Source: DATAOG01 sp963757395 (GTDB taxonomy: Bacteria; Pseudomonadota; Alphaproteobacteria; Geminicoccales; Geminicoccaceae). From it: a DNA stretch of 64,000 nucleotides. The position numbers and the translations under genes are program-made. Numbering within the stretch: the first letter of the stretch is position 1; the number at the start of each line of letters is the position of its first letter. Positions 35,929 to 43,799 of this stretch are shown here, one piece after another. The notes beneath the pieces are model-generated. The model searched no databases and was not told the DNA's origin. It saw nothing but the letters and a program-made list of their open reading frames with translations. The stretch is from NCBI GenBank assembly GCA_963757395.1, contig CAVWRK010000008.1:1-64000 (forward strand). The letters run 5' to 3'.

Positions 35929-37164
35929 TCAAGAGTTGTGTGTCAGGGGGAAGGGGGTGGCGATTCCCTGGTTGAGGTTTTCGTGGGTGAAGACAGCGAA
36001 CAGGATGCGGTCCATGGAGGTCTTGTCCTGGAAGGTGCCCATCGGGCGGGTGCGGCGGCGGACCTCGCGGAAGCGGCGCTCGATCGCGTTGGTGGTGCGG
36101 ACCGCCTTGCGTTCGGCCAGGGTGGGGTAGCGCCAGCAGGTGAGCAGGTCGTCGAGGTCGGCGCGCAGGCAGGCGACCGCCCTCGGGTAGAGGTCTTGCC
36201 AGCGATCGGCAAACTTGCGGGCGGCGGACCAGGCCGTTGGCAGCATGCTGGCGTTCATGATCCGATGCAGGTCGGTCTTGATGGCGGCCTGGTCGGGCTT
36301 TCGAACCTTGTTCAAGACGTTGCGGATCTTATGCGCCCAACATCTTTGCACGGGGAGGTCGGGAAAGGCGGTCGGGAGGGCGGCGAGCAGACCCGAACCG
36401 CCGTCGACGCACAGCATCTCGAGGCGCTCGCCGGTCAGCCCGCGGCGGATCAGATCGCCCAGGAACTGCTCCCATTGGGCCGCGCTCTCGGCGGTCGCGA
36501 GGCGGAAGTCGATGATCTCCTTCTTGCCGTCGGGGCGCAGGCCGAGGGCCACCAGCACGGGCCTGGCAAGGGCGCCGGCGCCCGTCTTGCGCTTGAGGAC
36601 CACGCCATCCAGCACCAGGACCCGGTACTGGTCCTGCAGCGGCCGCTGGTGGAAGGCCACGACCGCCGCGTCGAGCTGTCTGGCGACCTGGCTGACCGCT
36701 CGCCGCTCCGGGGCGACCACCGGAGGTCGCCCCTGGGAGACAGGCGAGGGGCTGACCGGTTGCCCGAGGATCGGCAACAGCGCCCTGGCGACCTTGCGCG
36801 TCGACAGGCCGAGCACGAAGCAGGCGAGGATCATCCGGTCGACGTCGCGCACCCGGCGGGCGTAGGCGTGGACCACCCGAAGCGCGCTGAAGGTCCGGGT
36901 GCGTGGCACGGCCAGCTCGATCCGGCCGAGCTCGGTCAGCAGCCCGCGCCGGTAACAACCATTGCGCCGGTCGGCCTGGCCGCGTTCGGCGATCCGCTCG
37001 AGATGCCGGTCGAGGGTCTCGGCCATGCGGCCCTCGAGCAGCTGGGCCAGCGCCTGGCGGGCGGCGCCGCGGTAGTCCTCGCCCCATTCGACGTCCTCCG
37101 CCTGCATGGCCTTCATCATGCGAAACGCTGCTGGTAAGCTCTTGATCGTCGCAGCTTGCGGCAT
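35929..37164 (-). CDS. IS256-family transposase with palindromic insertion
   Basis: A Mutator-type DDE transposase of 411 residues. RNGCYRRGLLTELGRIELAV, then DRMILACFVLGLSTRKVARA, YRVLVLDGVVLKRKTGAGAL (first Asp), RLEMLCVDGGSGLLAALPTA (second Asp), VQRCWAHKIRNVLNKVRKPD (the C-x2-H signature) and VRTTNAIERRFREVRRRTRP (Glu). Between PSP and AVSQVARQLD there are 15 additional residues (around GRPPVVAPERR) encoded by palindromic copy C. The frame is preserved. The stop lies at the very left edge of the element. Confidence 0.87.
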   Translation of the reverse strand: MPQAATIKSLPAAFRMMKAMQAEDVEWGEDYRGAARQALAQLLEGRMAETLDRHLERIAERGQADRRNGCYRRGLLTELGRIELAVPRTRTFSALRVVHAYARRVRDVDRMILACFVLGLSTRKVARALLPILGQPVSPSPVSQGRPPVVAPERRAVSQVARQLDAAVVAFHQRPLQDQYRVLVLDGVVLKRKTGAGALARPVLVALGLRPDGKKEIIDFRLATAESAAQWEQFLGDLIRRGLTGERLEMLCVDGGSGLLAALPTAFPDLPVQRCWAHKIRNVLNKVRKPDQAAIKTDLHRIMNASMLPTAWSAARKFADRWQDLYPRAVACLRADLDDLLTCWRYPTLAERKAVRTTNAIERRFREVRRRTRPMGTFQDKTSMDRILFAVFTHENLNQGIATPFPLTHNS

Positions 37165-37239
37165 TGGGGGTGCTCCATCTTGCGGGTCTCATCAACTCCG
37201 CGGGGAGTACCCCCTCCCGCCTCTGACACAAACTCCTAT
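35932..37239 (-). mobile_element. IS256-family insertion sequence
   Basis: The ends contain GAGTTGTGTGTCAG at the left and, inverted, GAGTTTGTGTCAG at the right, followed on both sides by A/G-rich AGGGGGT. ACGTCA flanks it at 35926-35931 and 37240-37245 and is probably the remains of the 8-9-bp duplication. Outside this, TAGCAGGCGGG occurs on both sides (35912-35922 and 37248-37258), so the pre-insertion site held two direct copies 9 bp or so apart. It sits between the primase and the AlpA-like gene. Confidence 0.75.
36701..36745. repeat. Palindromic mini-element, copy C (in frame in IS256 transposase)
   Basis: CGCCGCTCC, stem GGGGCGACC, loop ACCGGA, stem GGTCGCCCC, then TGGGAGACAGG. The stem is perfect over nine pairs and extended by CTCC/GGAG. 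It adds exactly 45 bp to the minus-strand transposase. It matches copy A at nearly every position although it is read here in the opposite orientation relative to the host gene. Confidence 0.8.
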
Positions 37240-37379
37240 ACGTCACCTAGCAGGCGGGGGGCCTTGTCAGCGGCGGCGCGGCGATCTATCATCGCAACTC
37301 GTTCCCGCGTTTTTCAAAATCGCAATCCGCCGCCGCCCGGGTTCGCCGCCCGGGCGTTGGCACGTCTTGGGCTTCGCGC

Positions 37380-37646
37380 TCATGCCGCGCGCCCGCCGGC
37401 GCGGTGCGCCTCGGCCCATGCGTCGAGCTCTGACCGCCGGTAGCGCGCCCACCGGCCAAATTTATGGAATGGGATGCCGAGCCGGCCGTGGACCACGTCA
37501 TGAGCCAACTGGCTCGCGGTCAGCCCAAGATAATCGCCGGCTTCTCGCCGGCTCAAGAACCGGTCGGCCAAATCGGCGGGTGCAACGTGCCGATCGCGCT
37601 GGCGGGCATTGCCGCGCTGGCGTGTCGGTGAGTGCTCTAGTAACAA
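37380..37646 (-). CDS. AlpA/excisionase-like helix-turn-helix protein
   Basis: The C-terminal 60 residues carry DRFLSRREAGDYLGLTASQL and HKFGRWARYRRSELDAWAEA, the winged HTH of AlpA/MerR-type excisionases. These switch on integrase or early genes in phage satellites and islands. The start is unclear. TTG 37646 is proposed because the sequence further upstream looks non-coding, and GTG or further upstream starts are possible. It is read toward the IS256 element and the primase beyond. Confidence 0.6.
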   Translation of the reverse strand: MLLEHSPTRQRGNARQRDRHVAPADLADRFLSRREAGDYLGLTASQLAHDVVHGRLGIPFHKFGRWARYRRSELDAWAEAHRAGGRAA

Positions 37647-37716
37647 TTGCCGCCCTCCACAGCTTGGACGGCTACTTACGATGCACATAATTGCAGGCAT
37701 GTAACTCGGAAATAAG

Positions 37717-37968
37717 TTATTTCCGCTCAAATAGTTCGGCCAGCCTTTGCTCAAAGGCTCGAACCCGCTGCCGAGCAAGCTCGACTTTCTCGGCTTCAAG
37801 CCTCTCCTCTTGCCGGAGTTGGCGCTGCCGGCGATCCCCGGGCTTGGCCTTCCGAGGTGCCCCCGCGCGAGGGATCGCGAGCTCCTCCTTGAGCCGGGCC
37901 ACTTCTCCCCGCAAAGCCCTCACCATGTTCTGAGCGGTCGCGGCTCTTTCTTCGGCGACTTCGCGCAT
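37717..37968 (-). CDS. Coiled-coil hypothetical protein, possibly truncated
   Basis: MREVAEERAATAQNMVRALR, then GEVARLKEELAIPRAG and LEAEKVELARQRVRAFEQRL: an 83-residue charged protein with heptads in both halves. Function unknown. Its start lies against the break point of the integrase gene at about 37970, so its N-terminus may have been lost in the same rearrangement. Confidence 0.45.
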   Translation of the reverse strand: MREVAEERAATAQNMVRALRGEVARLKEELAIPRAGAPRKAKPGDRRQRQLRQEERLEAEKVELARQRVRAFEQRLAELFERK

Positions 37969-37969
37969 C

Positions 37970-38417
37970 AGGTCATCGGGATACGGCAGCAGCCGGCGAG
38001 CGCGACGTACCCCTGGCGCCGATGGTGCTCAACACCTTGCGCGAGTGGAAGCTGGCTTGCCCGCCTAGCGAGCTCGACCTGGTGTTCCCGGGCCCGAGCG
38101 GCAACGTGCTCGACCATGCCGCGCTGTACCGGCGAGCCTTCGGCGCGCTTCAGGTCGAATGCGGGATCACCGATGCGACCGGCCGGCCGCAGTACGGGCC
38201 GCACGCGTTCCGCCACTTCACCGCGTCCTGGCTGATCGAGCAAGGATTCGGTCCCAAGCGGATCATGGGCATCCTCGGCCATGCCGACATTCAGATGACC
38301 TTCAACATCTACGGCCACCTGTTCGAGCTGAACGAGTTGGATTACGACCGGCTGGCGGCCGGCGAGCTCGCGCTGGTCGGCAGCGGAGCTGCAACACGCC
38401 TGCAACAAAAGGGCTGA
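37970..38417 (+). pseudogene. Tyrosine recombinase (phage-type integrase), C-terminal part
   Basis: From about 37985 the frame reads AAAGERDVPLAPMVLNTLRE and DLVFPGPSGNVLD, then the catalytic PHAFRHFTASWLIEQGFG (H-x-x-R) and MGILGHADIQMTFNIYGHLF (G-H plus the nucleophilic Tyr). The stop is at 38415. The N-terminal arm-binding and core domains and the first catalytic Arg are missing, so this copy cannot recombine DNA. It lies immediately beside the tRNA-Gly fragment, as integrases do next to their attachment site. Confidence 0.75.
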
Positions 38418-38447
38418 AAATCGCGGAAATCCTTGGCCCGACCAAGC

Positions 38448-38492
38448 TTTCCAAGCTTCGTGTCGAGGGTTCGATTCCCTTCACCCGCTCCA
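38448..38492 (+). other. Attachment-site-like 3' fragment of tRNA-Gly(UCC)
   Basis: From the anticodon loop TTTCCAA (anticodon TCC, 38450-38452) the sequence runs through the T arm GAGGG-TTCGATT-CCCTT and acceptor strand CACCCGC, discriminator T and CCA at 38490-38492, matching the 3' half of a bacterial tRNA-Gly. The D arm and 5' acceptor GCGGGTG are absent upstream, and the outermost anticodon stem pair is mismatched (C38443/C38459). This is the usual appearance of an att site generated by integration into a tRNA gene. Confidence 0.75.
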
Positions 38493-38553
38493 GTTTTCTC
38501 CACATCACGCGGCGGCGTTTCGGAACCGCGCGGGAAACCCGCTCCCGGCGGCC

Positions 38554-39015
38554 TCACTCTTCGATCGGCGGCACAGGGTCCGGGTTCGGGACCCATTTCA
38601 GGATGTGCTGGGCGACCGCGACCAGGGTGGCGTCCTGGTTCACGACCTCGATCTCGGCGCGCGAGCGGCGCCGCGCGGGGTCGATCTCGGCGATCCGGTA
38701 GGTCACCGTGATGGTGTCGCCGATGAACACGGGTCCCAGAAAACGGATGCGGTCGTAGCCGAGCGAGACCGGGGTCTCGTCCGCCGGCACGCCGCCCGCC
38801 TGCTCGATCATCAGCGTCGAGGTGGTCGACATGAAGCCCACCAGCAGGGCGCCGTGGGCGATCCGGCGGCCGTAGGCCGAGCGCTGCATGACCGCCTCGT
38901 TGACGTGATTGGAGGAGAGATCGCCGGTGATGCCCGCGAACAGGTAGACGTCGCTCTCGCCGACCGTCTTGGCGAAGCGCACCTGGTCGCCGACCGCGAC
39001 GTGGAACCCGCTCAT
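38554..39015 (-). CDS. MaoC-family (R)-specific enoyl-CoA hydratase-like protein
   Basis: A 153-residue hot-dog fold protein. SDVYLFAGITGDLSSNHVNE contains the hydratase motif region with Asp and His, then YGRRIAHGALLVGFMSTTST and IRFLGPVFIGDTITVTYRIA, ending KWVPNPDPVPPIEE. Family members hydrate enoyl-CoA or related thioesters. It overlaps the CoA-transferase gene upstream by 4 bp, so both probably act in one acyl-CoA pathway. Confidence 0.85.
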   Translation of the reverse strand: MSGFHVAVGDQVRFAKTVGESDVYLFAGITGDLSSNHVNEAVMQRSAYGRRIAHGALLVGFMSTTSTLMIEQAGGVPADETPVSLGYDRIRFLGPVFIGDTITVTYRIAEIDPARRRSRAEIEVVNQDATLVAVAQHILKWVPNPDPVPPIEE

Positions 39016-40238
39016 TTTGAAGCCTCCCCCTCTGGCGCGGCGACCACCCGACGCGCGATCAGGTCGTCGATCTCGGTCGCACCATAGCCGAGCTCGGCGA
39101 GCACCGCGCGGGTGTCCTCGCCGAGCCGGAGTGCCAAGCGCCTGAGCGCCGGCACCTCGCCGTCGTAGCGGAGCGGATGATTGACGAGCGTCGCCGTGCC
39201 CCGGCCGACCGGCACCTCCCGAAAAACCTGATTGTGGCGGATCTGCGGGTCGTCCGGCAGCTCGTCGTAACTCTGGACCCGGGCGTACCAGATCGCCTGC
39301 GCATCGAGGCCGGGCACCAGCTCCTGGTAGTTGCGCGGCGCCAGCTCCGAGGCCAATGCCGCGGCATAGCGATCGCGCTCCTCGTAGCGGTCGAGCCCGG
39401 CCAGCGCTGCGAGCCGCTCGCTGTCGAGCGCCGTTGCGAGCTTCTGCGGATCGTTCAGGGACACCGCCAGAAAGCCGTCGGCGATCCGGTACACGCCGTA
39501 GGGCGCCTCGTGATACCAGGTCGCGAGATTGGGGTCGCGCCGGAAGGCGTCCGGGCGCGCGCGGCCGCTGTAGTAGAGGGTCAGCGGCTCGGTCTGCAGG
39601 TCGAGGCCGGCGTTCAGCAGGCTGGCGTCGACCCGCGTGCCCTTGCCGGTCTGCAGGCGGCGGACGTAGGCGCCAAGGATGCCCATCGCGAGGAGCGCAG
39701 CGCCGTGCTGGTCGGCGGCGGCGAAGCCGATCGCGGTCGGCCGCTGGTTGCCGGTCGCCGCGATCAACCCGGAGAGCGCCTGGATCAGGAGGTCCTGGCC
39801 GGCCCGGCCGACCATCGGCCCGCTCGGCCCATAGCCGGTCGCAGACGCGTAGATGACGTCCGGGTTGAGGGCCCGGACCTCGTCGTAGCCGAGGCCGAGC
39901 CGGTCCATCACGCCCGGCCGGAAGTTCTCCATCACCACGTCGGCGCCCTCGAGCAGGCGCAGCACCAGCGCCTTGCCGTCCGGGTGCTTGAGGTCGACCG
40001 CGAGCGAGCGCTTGTTGCGGTTGGCCGCGAGATAGAAGGCGCTGACGCCGTCGACAAACGCGTTCGCCCCCGACCAGTGGCGCTCGTAGGCGCCGCCGGG
40101 GGGCTCGACCTTGATCACGTCGGCGCCCATGTCGGCGAGGTACTGCGCCGCCGCCGGCCCCTGCAGATAGTGGCAGAAGCTGACCACCCGCATCCGGACC
40201 AGCACGCTCTGTCCCCCCCTCGCTTGCCGATCGGGCAA
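39012..40238 (-). CDS. Class III CoA-transferase (CaiB/BaiF family)
   Basis: A 408-residue protein. VRMRVVSFCHYLQGPAAAQY, then DVIKVEPPGGAYERHWSG, FYLAANRNKRSLAVDLKHPD, ENFRPGVMDRLGLGYDEVRA, GRAGQDLLIQALSGLIAATG (the segment with the catalytic Asp) and TSLLNAGLDLQTEP-like text (ASLLNAGLDLQTEP). Class III enzymes move CoA between carboxylic acids. Substrate unknown. The start at 40238 has an upstream in-frame extension of uncertain status. ATG/GTG choices within the first 10 codons are possible. Confidence 0.87.
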   Translation of the reverse strand: MPDRQARGGQSVLVRMRVVSFCHYLQGPAAAQYLADMGADVIKVEPPGGAYERHWSGANAFVDGVSAFYLAANRNKRSLAVDLKHPDGKALVLRLLEGADVVMENFRPGVMDRLGLGYDEVRALNPDVIYASATGYGPSGPMVGRAGQDLLIQALSGLIAATGNQRPTAIGFAAADQHGAALLAMGILGAYVRRLQTGKGTRVDASLLNAGLDLQTEPLTLYYSGRARPDAFRRDPNLATWYHEAPYGVYRIADGFLAVSLNDPQKLATALDSERLAALAGLDRYEERDRYAAALASELAPRNYQELVPGLDAQAIWYARVQSYDELPDDPQIRHNQVFREVPVGRGTATLVNHPLRYDGEVPALRRLALRLGEDTRAVLAELGYGATEIDDLIARRVVAAPEGEASK

Positions 40239-40360
40239 CCTAGGCAGCGCGCGCGGGAGCGGTCAAGCGGGGGGCGGTCAAGCCGGGGCGGTTCGCTTGT
40301 CAGCTGCCGGCTCGCCGCTTAGATTTGGCGGCACTGACCGTTCGCCAGGAGGAGCACGCC

Positions 40361-41323
40361 ATGCCACGGTTCCAAAACGACCAGCCCCAGGGCGTGATCC
40401 CGGCCTGCCTGCTGCCGATGTTCGAGGATTTCGCGGTCGACGAGCGGGGCTACCGCAAGCACCTCCTGGACGTGGTCGCGGTCGAGGGGATCAGCGGGGT
40501 CACCGTCAACGCGCATGCCTCCGAGGCTGCCTCCTGCAGCGACGAGGAGCAGGCGCGGGTGCTCGATCTGACCATGGCCGCGGTCGGTGACCGGGTGCCG
40601 GTGGTCAACGGCATCTACGCCGACGGCAGCCACTACGCCGCCAGACTGGCCAGGATGGCCGAGCGCGGTGGTGCATCCTGCCTCCTGGTGTTCCCGCCCA
40701 ACCCGATGGCGCCGGGCGGGCAGCTGCGGCCGGAGATGGCGCTCGCCCATTTCAAGATGATCGCCGATGCCTGCGATCTGCCGATCATCCTGTTCCAGTA
40801 TCCGATGGCGTCCGGCCTCGGCTATCCGTTCGAGACCCTGCTGCGGCTGGTCGACGAGGTGCCGCAGATCCGGGCGATCAAGGACTGGTGCAACGACGCC
40901 ATGCTGCATGAGCGCCATGTGCGCACCCTGCAGAGCCTGACGCGGCCGGTGACCGTGCTCTCGACCCATTCGAGCTGGCTGATGAGCTCCTTGGTGATGG
41001 GCTGCGGCGGCCTGCTGTCCGGCGCCGGCAGCGTGATCGCCGACCTGCAGGTGGCGCTGTTCCGGGCGGTCCAGGCCAAGGATCTGGCGCGCGCCCAGGC
41101 GATCAACGAGCGCATCTATCCGCTGGTCCAGGCGTTCTACGCGCCGCCGTTCCTCGACATGCACAATCGCATGAAGGAAGCGCTGGTCCTGCTCGGTCGG
41201 ATGGAGCGGGCGGTGGTCCGACCGCCGCTGATGAAGCTCGGCGCCGCCGAGATCGCGCGTCTGCGCCAGGCGATCGCCGACGCCCGCCTCGCGACCGAGG
41301 GCGCGCTCGACCTCGCGGCCTGA
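40361..41323 (+). CDS. Dihydrodipicolinate synthase-family lyase
   Basis: A 320-residue (beta/alpha)8 class I aldolase. PRFQNDQPQGVIPACLLPMF, GVTVNAHASEAASCSDEEQA, CLLVFPPNPMAPGGQ, ADACDLPIILFQYPMASGLG (with the conserved Tyr) and the Schiff-base Lys in PQIRAIKDWCNDAM. The usual GTTGE segment is replaced by VNAHASEA, so it is unlikely to be DapA itself and more likely acts on another keto acid. AGGAGG at 40348-40353 decides for ATG 40361. It diverges from the CoA-transferase gene. Confidence 0.85.
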   Translation: MPRFQNDQPQGVIPACLLPMFEDFAVDERGYRKHLLDVVAVEGISGVTVNAHASEAASCSDEEQARVLDLTMAAVGDRVPVVNGIYADGSHYAARLARMAERGGASCLLVFPPNPMAPGGQLRPEMALAHFKMIADACDLPIILFQYPMASGLGYPFETLLRLVDEVPQIRAIKDWCNDAMLHERHVRTLQSLTRPVTVLSTHSSWLMSSLVMGCGGLLSGAGSVIADLQVALFRAVQAKDLARAQAINERIYPLVQAFYAPPFLDMHNRMKEALVLLGRMERAVVRPPLMKLGAAEIARLRQAIADARLATEGALDLAA

Positions 41324-41523
41324 CCCGGTCGGAGGCCCAATCGGGGGTCTCGAGCTCATGCCGATCTGCGGCCTGGTCCCGGCGGCGCGGCCGCGCGCCA
41401 AGTCGCTGATCATGCTCCGGGCGGCCGAGGCATTGACCCAGATCAAGGGGTCGACCGGTTCGAGGTCCTATCCTGAGCAGCAGGAGGACGGTGCAAAGTC
41501 ACGGACAGCGGCGGGTGGGAGCG

Positions 41524-42057
41524 ATGACCGTCAAGCGTATTCTGGTGGCTCTCGATGGCTCCGATCATGCGTCGAGGGCGCTCGATCTGGCCTGTGCGCT
41601 GGCGAGCCGATTCGGCGCTGAGCTGATCGCCATGCACGCTGTCTGCGACCGGCCGCTGTCCGCAGCCGAGCGCAGCTTGGCGCAGGTCGAGTTTCACACC
41701 GAGATCGTCCGGGATTTCGATGCCACGCCCTTCGTGGAGGCGCGGGGCGATCCGCAGCTGATGAGCCAGCGCCTGACCGCCCAGGCGGTCGAGACCGGGC
41801 GCCGTTTTCGCGTCGCTCTCGGTGAGCGGCTCATGCAGGACGCCGCCAGCCGGGCCGGGGCGCAGGCCACGAGTGTCCGAACCGTTCTGCGTGAGGGCGA
41901 TCCCGCGACCGCGATCCTGGAGGTCGCCAAGGCGGAGCAGATCGACATGATCGTGATGGGCCGCCGCGGGCTCGGTGACCTCGCGGGCCTCCTGCTCGGC
42001 AGCGTGTCGCACAAGGTCGGCCATCTCGCCGACTGCGCCTGTCTGACCGTGCGCTGA
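41524..42057 (+). CDS. Universal stress protein (UspA family)
   Basis: A 177-residue single-domain Usp. TVKRILVALDGSDHASRALD begins the fold. The C-terminal ATP-binding motif G-x2-G-x9-G-S is complete in MGRRGLGDLAGLLLGSVSHK, followed by LADCACLTVR. An insert of about 25 residues lies in the middle (ETGRRFRVALGERLMQDAAS region). It precedes a small heat-shock gene, suggesting a stress-linked neighbourhood. I chose ATG 41524 because it directly precedes the first strand. Confidence 0.9.
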   Translation: MTVKRILVALDGSDHASRALDLACALASRFGAELIAMHAVCDRPLSAAERSLAQVEFHTEIVRDFDATPFVEARGDPQLMSQRLTAQAVETGRRFRVALGERLMQDAASRAGAQATSVRTVLREGDPATAILEVAKAEQIDMIVMGRRGLGDLAGLLLGSVSHKVGHLADCACLTVR

Positions 42058-42187
42058 CAGGGTCGTCGGCAGGTTCAATCTGCAGGACGGCAGGACTGGA
42101 ATCGACACGCCGATTGATCCAGCTCAAAGCCGTCGCCGCGGCGCCGGGGCAGAAGCTTGGTCCAGCTTCTGATCGAGGAGGGAAGTC

Positions 42188-42685
42188 ATGGCACTGCCGT
42201 CTCTGGGACGCTCGGGTCGGGGCCGGGGTGAGGGCCTGCCGGGCCGAGACATCTGGGAGCCATTCGGCTCGCTGCGACGCAACATGGAACGCCTGTTCGA
42301 GGATTTCTCGCCTGACTTCGGCTGGGGTCCACCTGCGGCGGCGGGGATCGACGTCGCCCCGCGGATCGATGTCAGCGAGACCGACGGCGAGCTCAAGATC
42401 GAGGCCGAGCTGCCGGGGGTCGACGAGAAGGATCTCGAGATCGTGCTGAGCGACGGCCGGCTCACGATCAAGGGCGAAAAGAAGCAGGAGAAGGAAGAGA
42501 AGAAGAAGGACTATCACCTGGTCGAACGGTCCTACGGCTCGTTCGCGCGCTCGATCGGCCTGCCCTTCGCGGTCGAGCCGGATCGGGTCAAGGCGAGCTT
42601 CGGCAAGGGTGTGCTGACCGTGACCGTGCCCAAGCCACCCGAGGTCAAGGCCAAGGAAAAGAGGATCCCGATCGGCAAGGGGTGA
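42188..42685 (+). CDS. Hsp20/alpha-crystallin small heat-shock protein
   Basis: A 165-residue ATP-independent holdase. The N-terminal arm contains DIWEPFGSLRRNMERLFEDF. The alpha-crystallin domain runs from APRIDVSETDGELKIEAELP through DEKDLEIVLSDGRLTIKGEK and ends with KASFGKGVLTVTVPKPPEVK, including the conserved G-x-L-x-x-x-x-P. A lysine-rich linker (KKQEKEEKKKDYHLVE) is typical. GAGGGAAGTC precedes ATG 42188. Confidence 0.92.
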   Translation: MALPSLGRSGRGRGEGLPGRDIWEPFGSLRRNMERLFEDFSPDFGWGPPAAAGIDVAPRIDVSETDGELKIEAELPGVDEKDLEIVLSDGRLTIKGEKKQEKEEKKKDYHLVERSYGSFARSIGLPFAVEPDRVKASFGKGVLTVTVPKPPEVKAKEKRIPIGKG

Positions 42686-42752
42686 CCGGCCGAGCGGGTC
42701 TCCCGGCGGTGCGCCCAGAGCGCCGGCGCCCGCCGGGAGAACACGCGCCGGG

Positions 42753-42942
42753 TCAGGAGTAGCGAGGCCCGCGCCGGGATCGGGCGCAGCGCCTGCTCGC
42801 GGCACGGGCAAAGCCGTTGGCGCCCCCGCCGGCGACGCAGCGGTCATCCTCGCTCAGTCGCTGCGTGCCGACCGCGGACCACACCCACTCGATCGCGGGC
42901 TCGCCGCAGTGGGGACAGAGGGTGGCGGGGGAGCACGGTCAT
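42753..42942 (-). pseudogene. Small zinc-ribbon protein, frameshifted at a C run
   Basis: With one base removed from the five-base run at 42927-42931, ATG 42942 reads MTVLPATLCPHCGEPAIEWV, then SAVGTQRLSEDDRCVAGGG. The C-P-H-C-G and later Cys look like half of a zinc ribbon. As called, the frame shifts right after MTVLP. The length (about 62 residues) and clean stop support a real small gene with a homopolymer error. Confidence 0.4.
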
Positions 42943-43112
42943 CCGGAACAATACTCAACGCGGTCCACGTAGAATTTACTGTAGAACAACGTCCGGCGCG
43001 AGTTGCGGTTGACCAGGCATCGCTGGCGGGGCAGCTTGCTGGCCGGCCGGATGCCGCCATCCCCGGTGACGCCGGTCCGGCACTCGCAAGGGGAGGGAGA
43101 ACGTTGGGCAAG

Positions 43113-43776
43113 ATGGTTCGAGGCAGGGCTGCGGACGGCCACGAGCTCGGGATCTATCGGGCCGATCCGGCCGGCGCGCGCGCGGGGCGCGGTGGTCGTC
43201 GCGCAGGAGATCTTCGGCGTCAACAGCCACATCAGGGCGGTCTGCGACGACTACGCCAAGCAAGGCTACCTCGCAGTCGCGCCGGCGCTGTTCGACCGGG
43301 TCGAGCGCGATGTCGAACTTGGCTACACCAGCGACGACATCGCCCGCGGGCGGGCGCTGCGGGAGCCGGTCTCGCTCGAGAACGCGCTCGCCGACATGGA
43401 GGCGGCGGTCAAGGAGGTCGCCGGGAGTCGGCAAGATCGGCGTGGTCGGCTATTGCTGGGGCGGCACGGTCGCCTGGGTGTGCGCGACCCGCTCGAAGAG
43501 CTTCGCGGCCGCGGTCGGCTACTATGGCGGCGGGGTCACCGGGCTCGCCGAGGAGCGGCCCAACTGCCCGGTGCAGCTGCACTTCGGCGAGCTCAGGACC
43601 AGTCGATCCCGATCGCCGATGTGCGCAAGATGATGGCGGCGCATCCGGAGATCCCGGTGTTCATCTACCCGGCCGGCCACGGCTTCAACTGCGATCAGCG
43701 GGCCTCCTACCACGCCGAGAGCGCGCGGCTTGCGCGCGAGCGCACGCTCGCCTTGTTCGGCGAGCACGTCGGCTGA
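43113..43776 (+). pseudogene. Dienelactone hydrolase-family protein (three indels)
   Basis: An alpha/beta hydrolase of about 220 residues. VRGRAADGHELGIYRADPAG, then (next frame) GAVVVAQEIFGVNSHIRAVC, GYLAVAPALFDRVERDVELG, then (third frame) KIGVVGYCWGGTVAWVCATR with the nucleophilic Cys of dienelactone hydrolases, then back to DQSIPIADVRKMMAAHPEIP (Asp) and FIYPAGHGFNCDQRASYHAE (His). The shifts near 43190, 43430 and 43603 correspond to one inserted G, one inserted A and one missing A. All triad residues are present, so a base-calling origin is likely. Confidence 0.7.
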
Positions 43777-43799
43777 GCCCGGAGCGCGGCCAGCCGCCG

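Larger units (their letters stand above)
29650..38492 (+). mobile_element. Remnant of a satellite-like integrative element in tRNA-Gly
   Basis: This interval combines a truncated tyrosine recombinase beside a tRNA-Gly 3' fragment, an AlpA-like regulator, a prim-pol primase, a chain of small overlapping ORFs, an iteron-like repeat cluster and a broken defence-type ATPase. Integrase, AlpA and primase together are the core of P4-like phage satellites and related islands (family knowledge). The left boundary is uncertain because several IS elements have rearranged the region, and I find no intact tRNA-Gly to its left in the window. Confidence 0.4.

Noticed and set aside
38302..38596. Minus-strand frames reading LERVKGIEPS-type peptides
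   Set aside because: This peptide is the well-known spurious translation of the complement of tRNA 3' ends, here the tRNA-Gly fragment.
41324..41523. Possible short gene before the universal stress protein
   Set aside because: An open frame crosses this gap but has no start with a ribosome site and no recognisable content. It is best read as a leader region.
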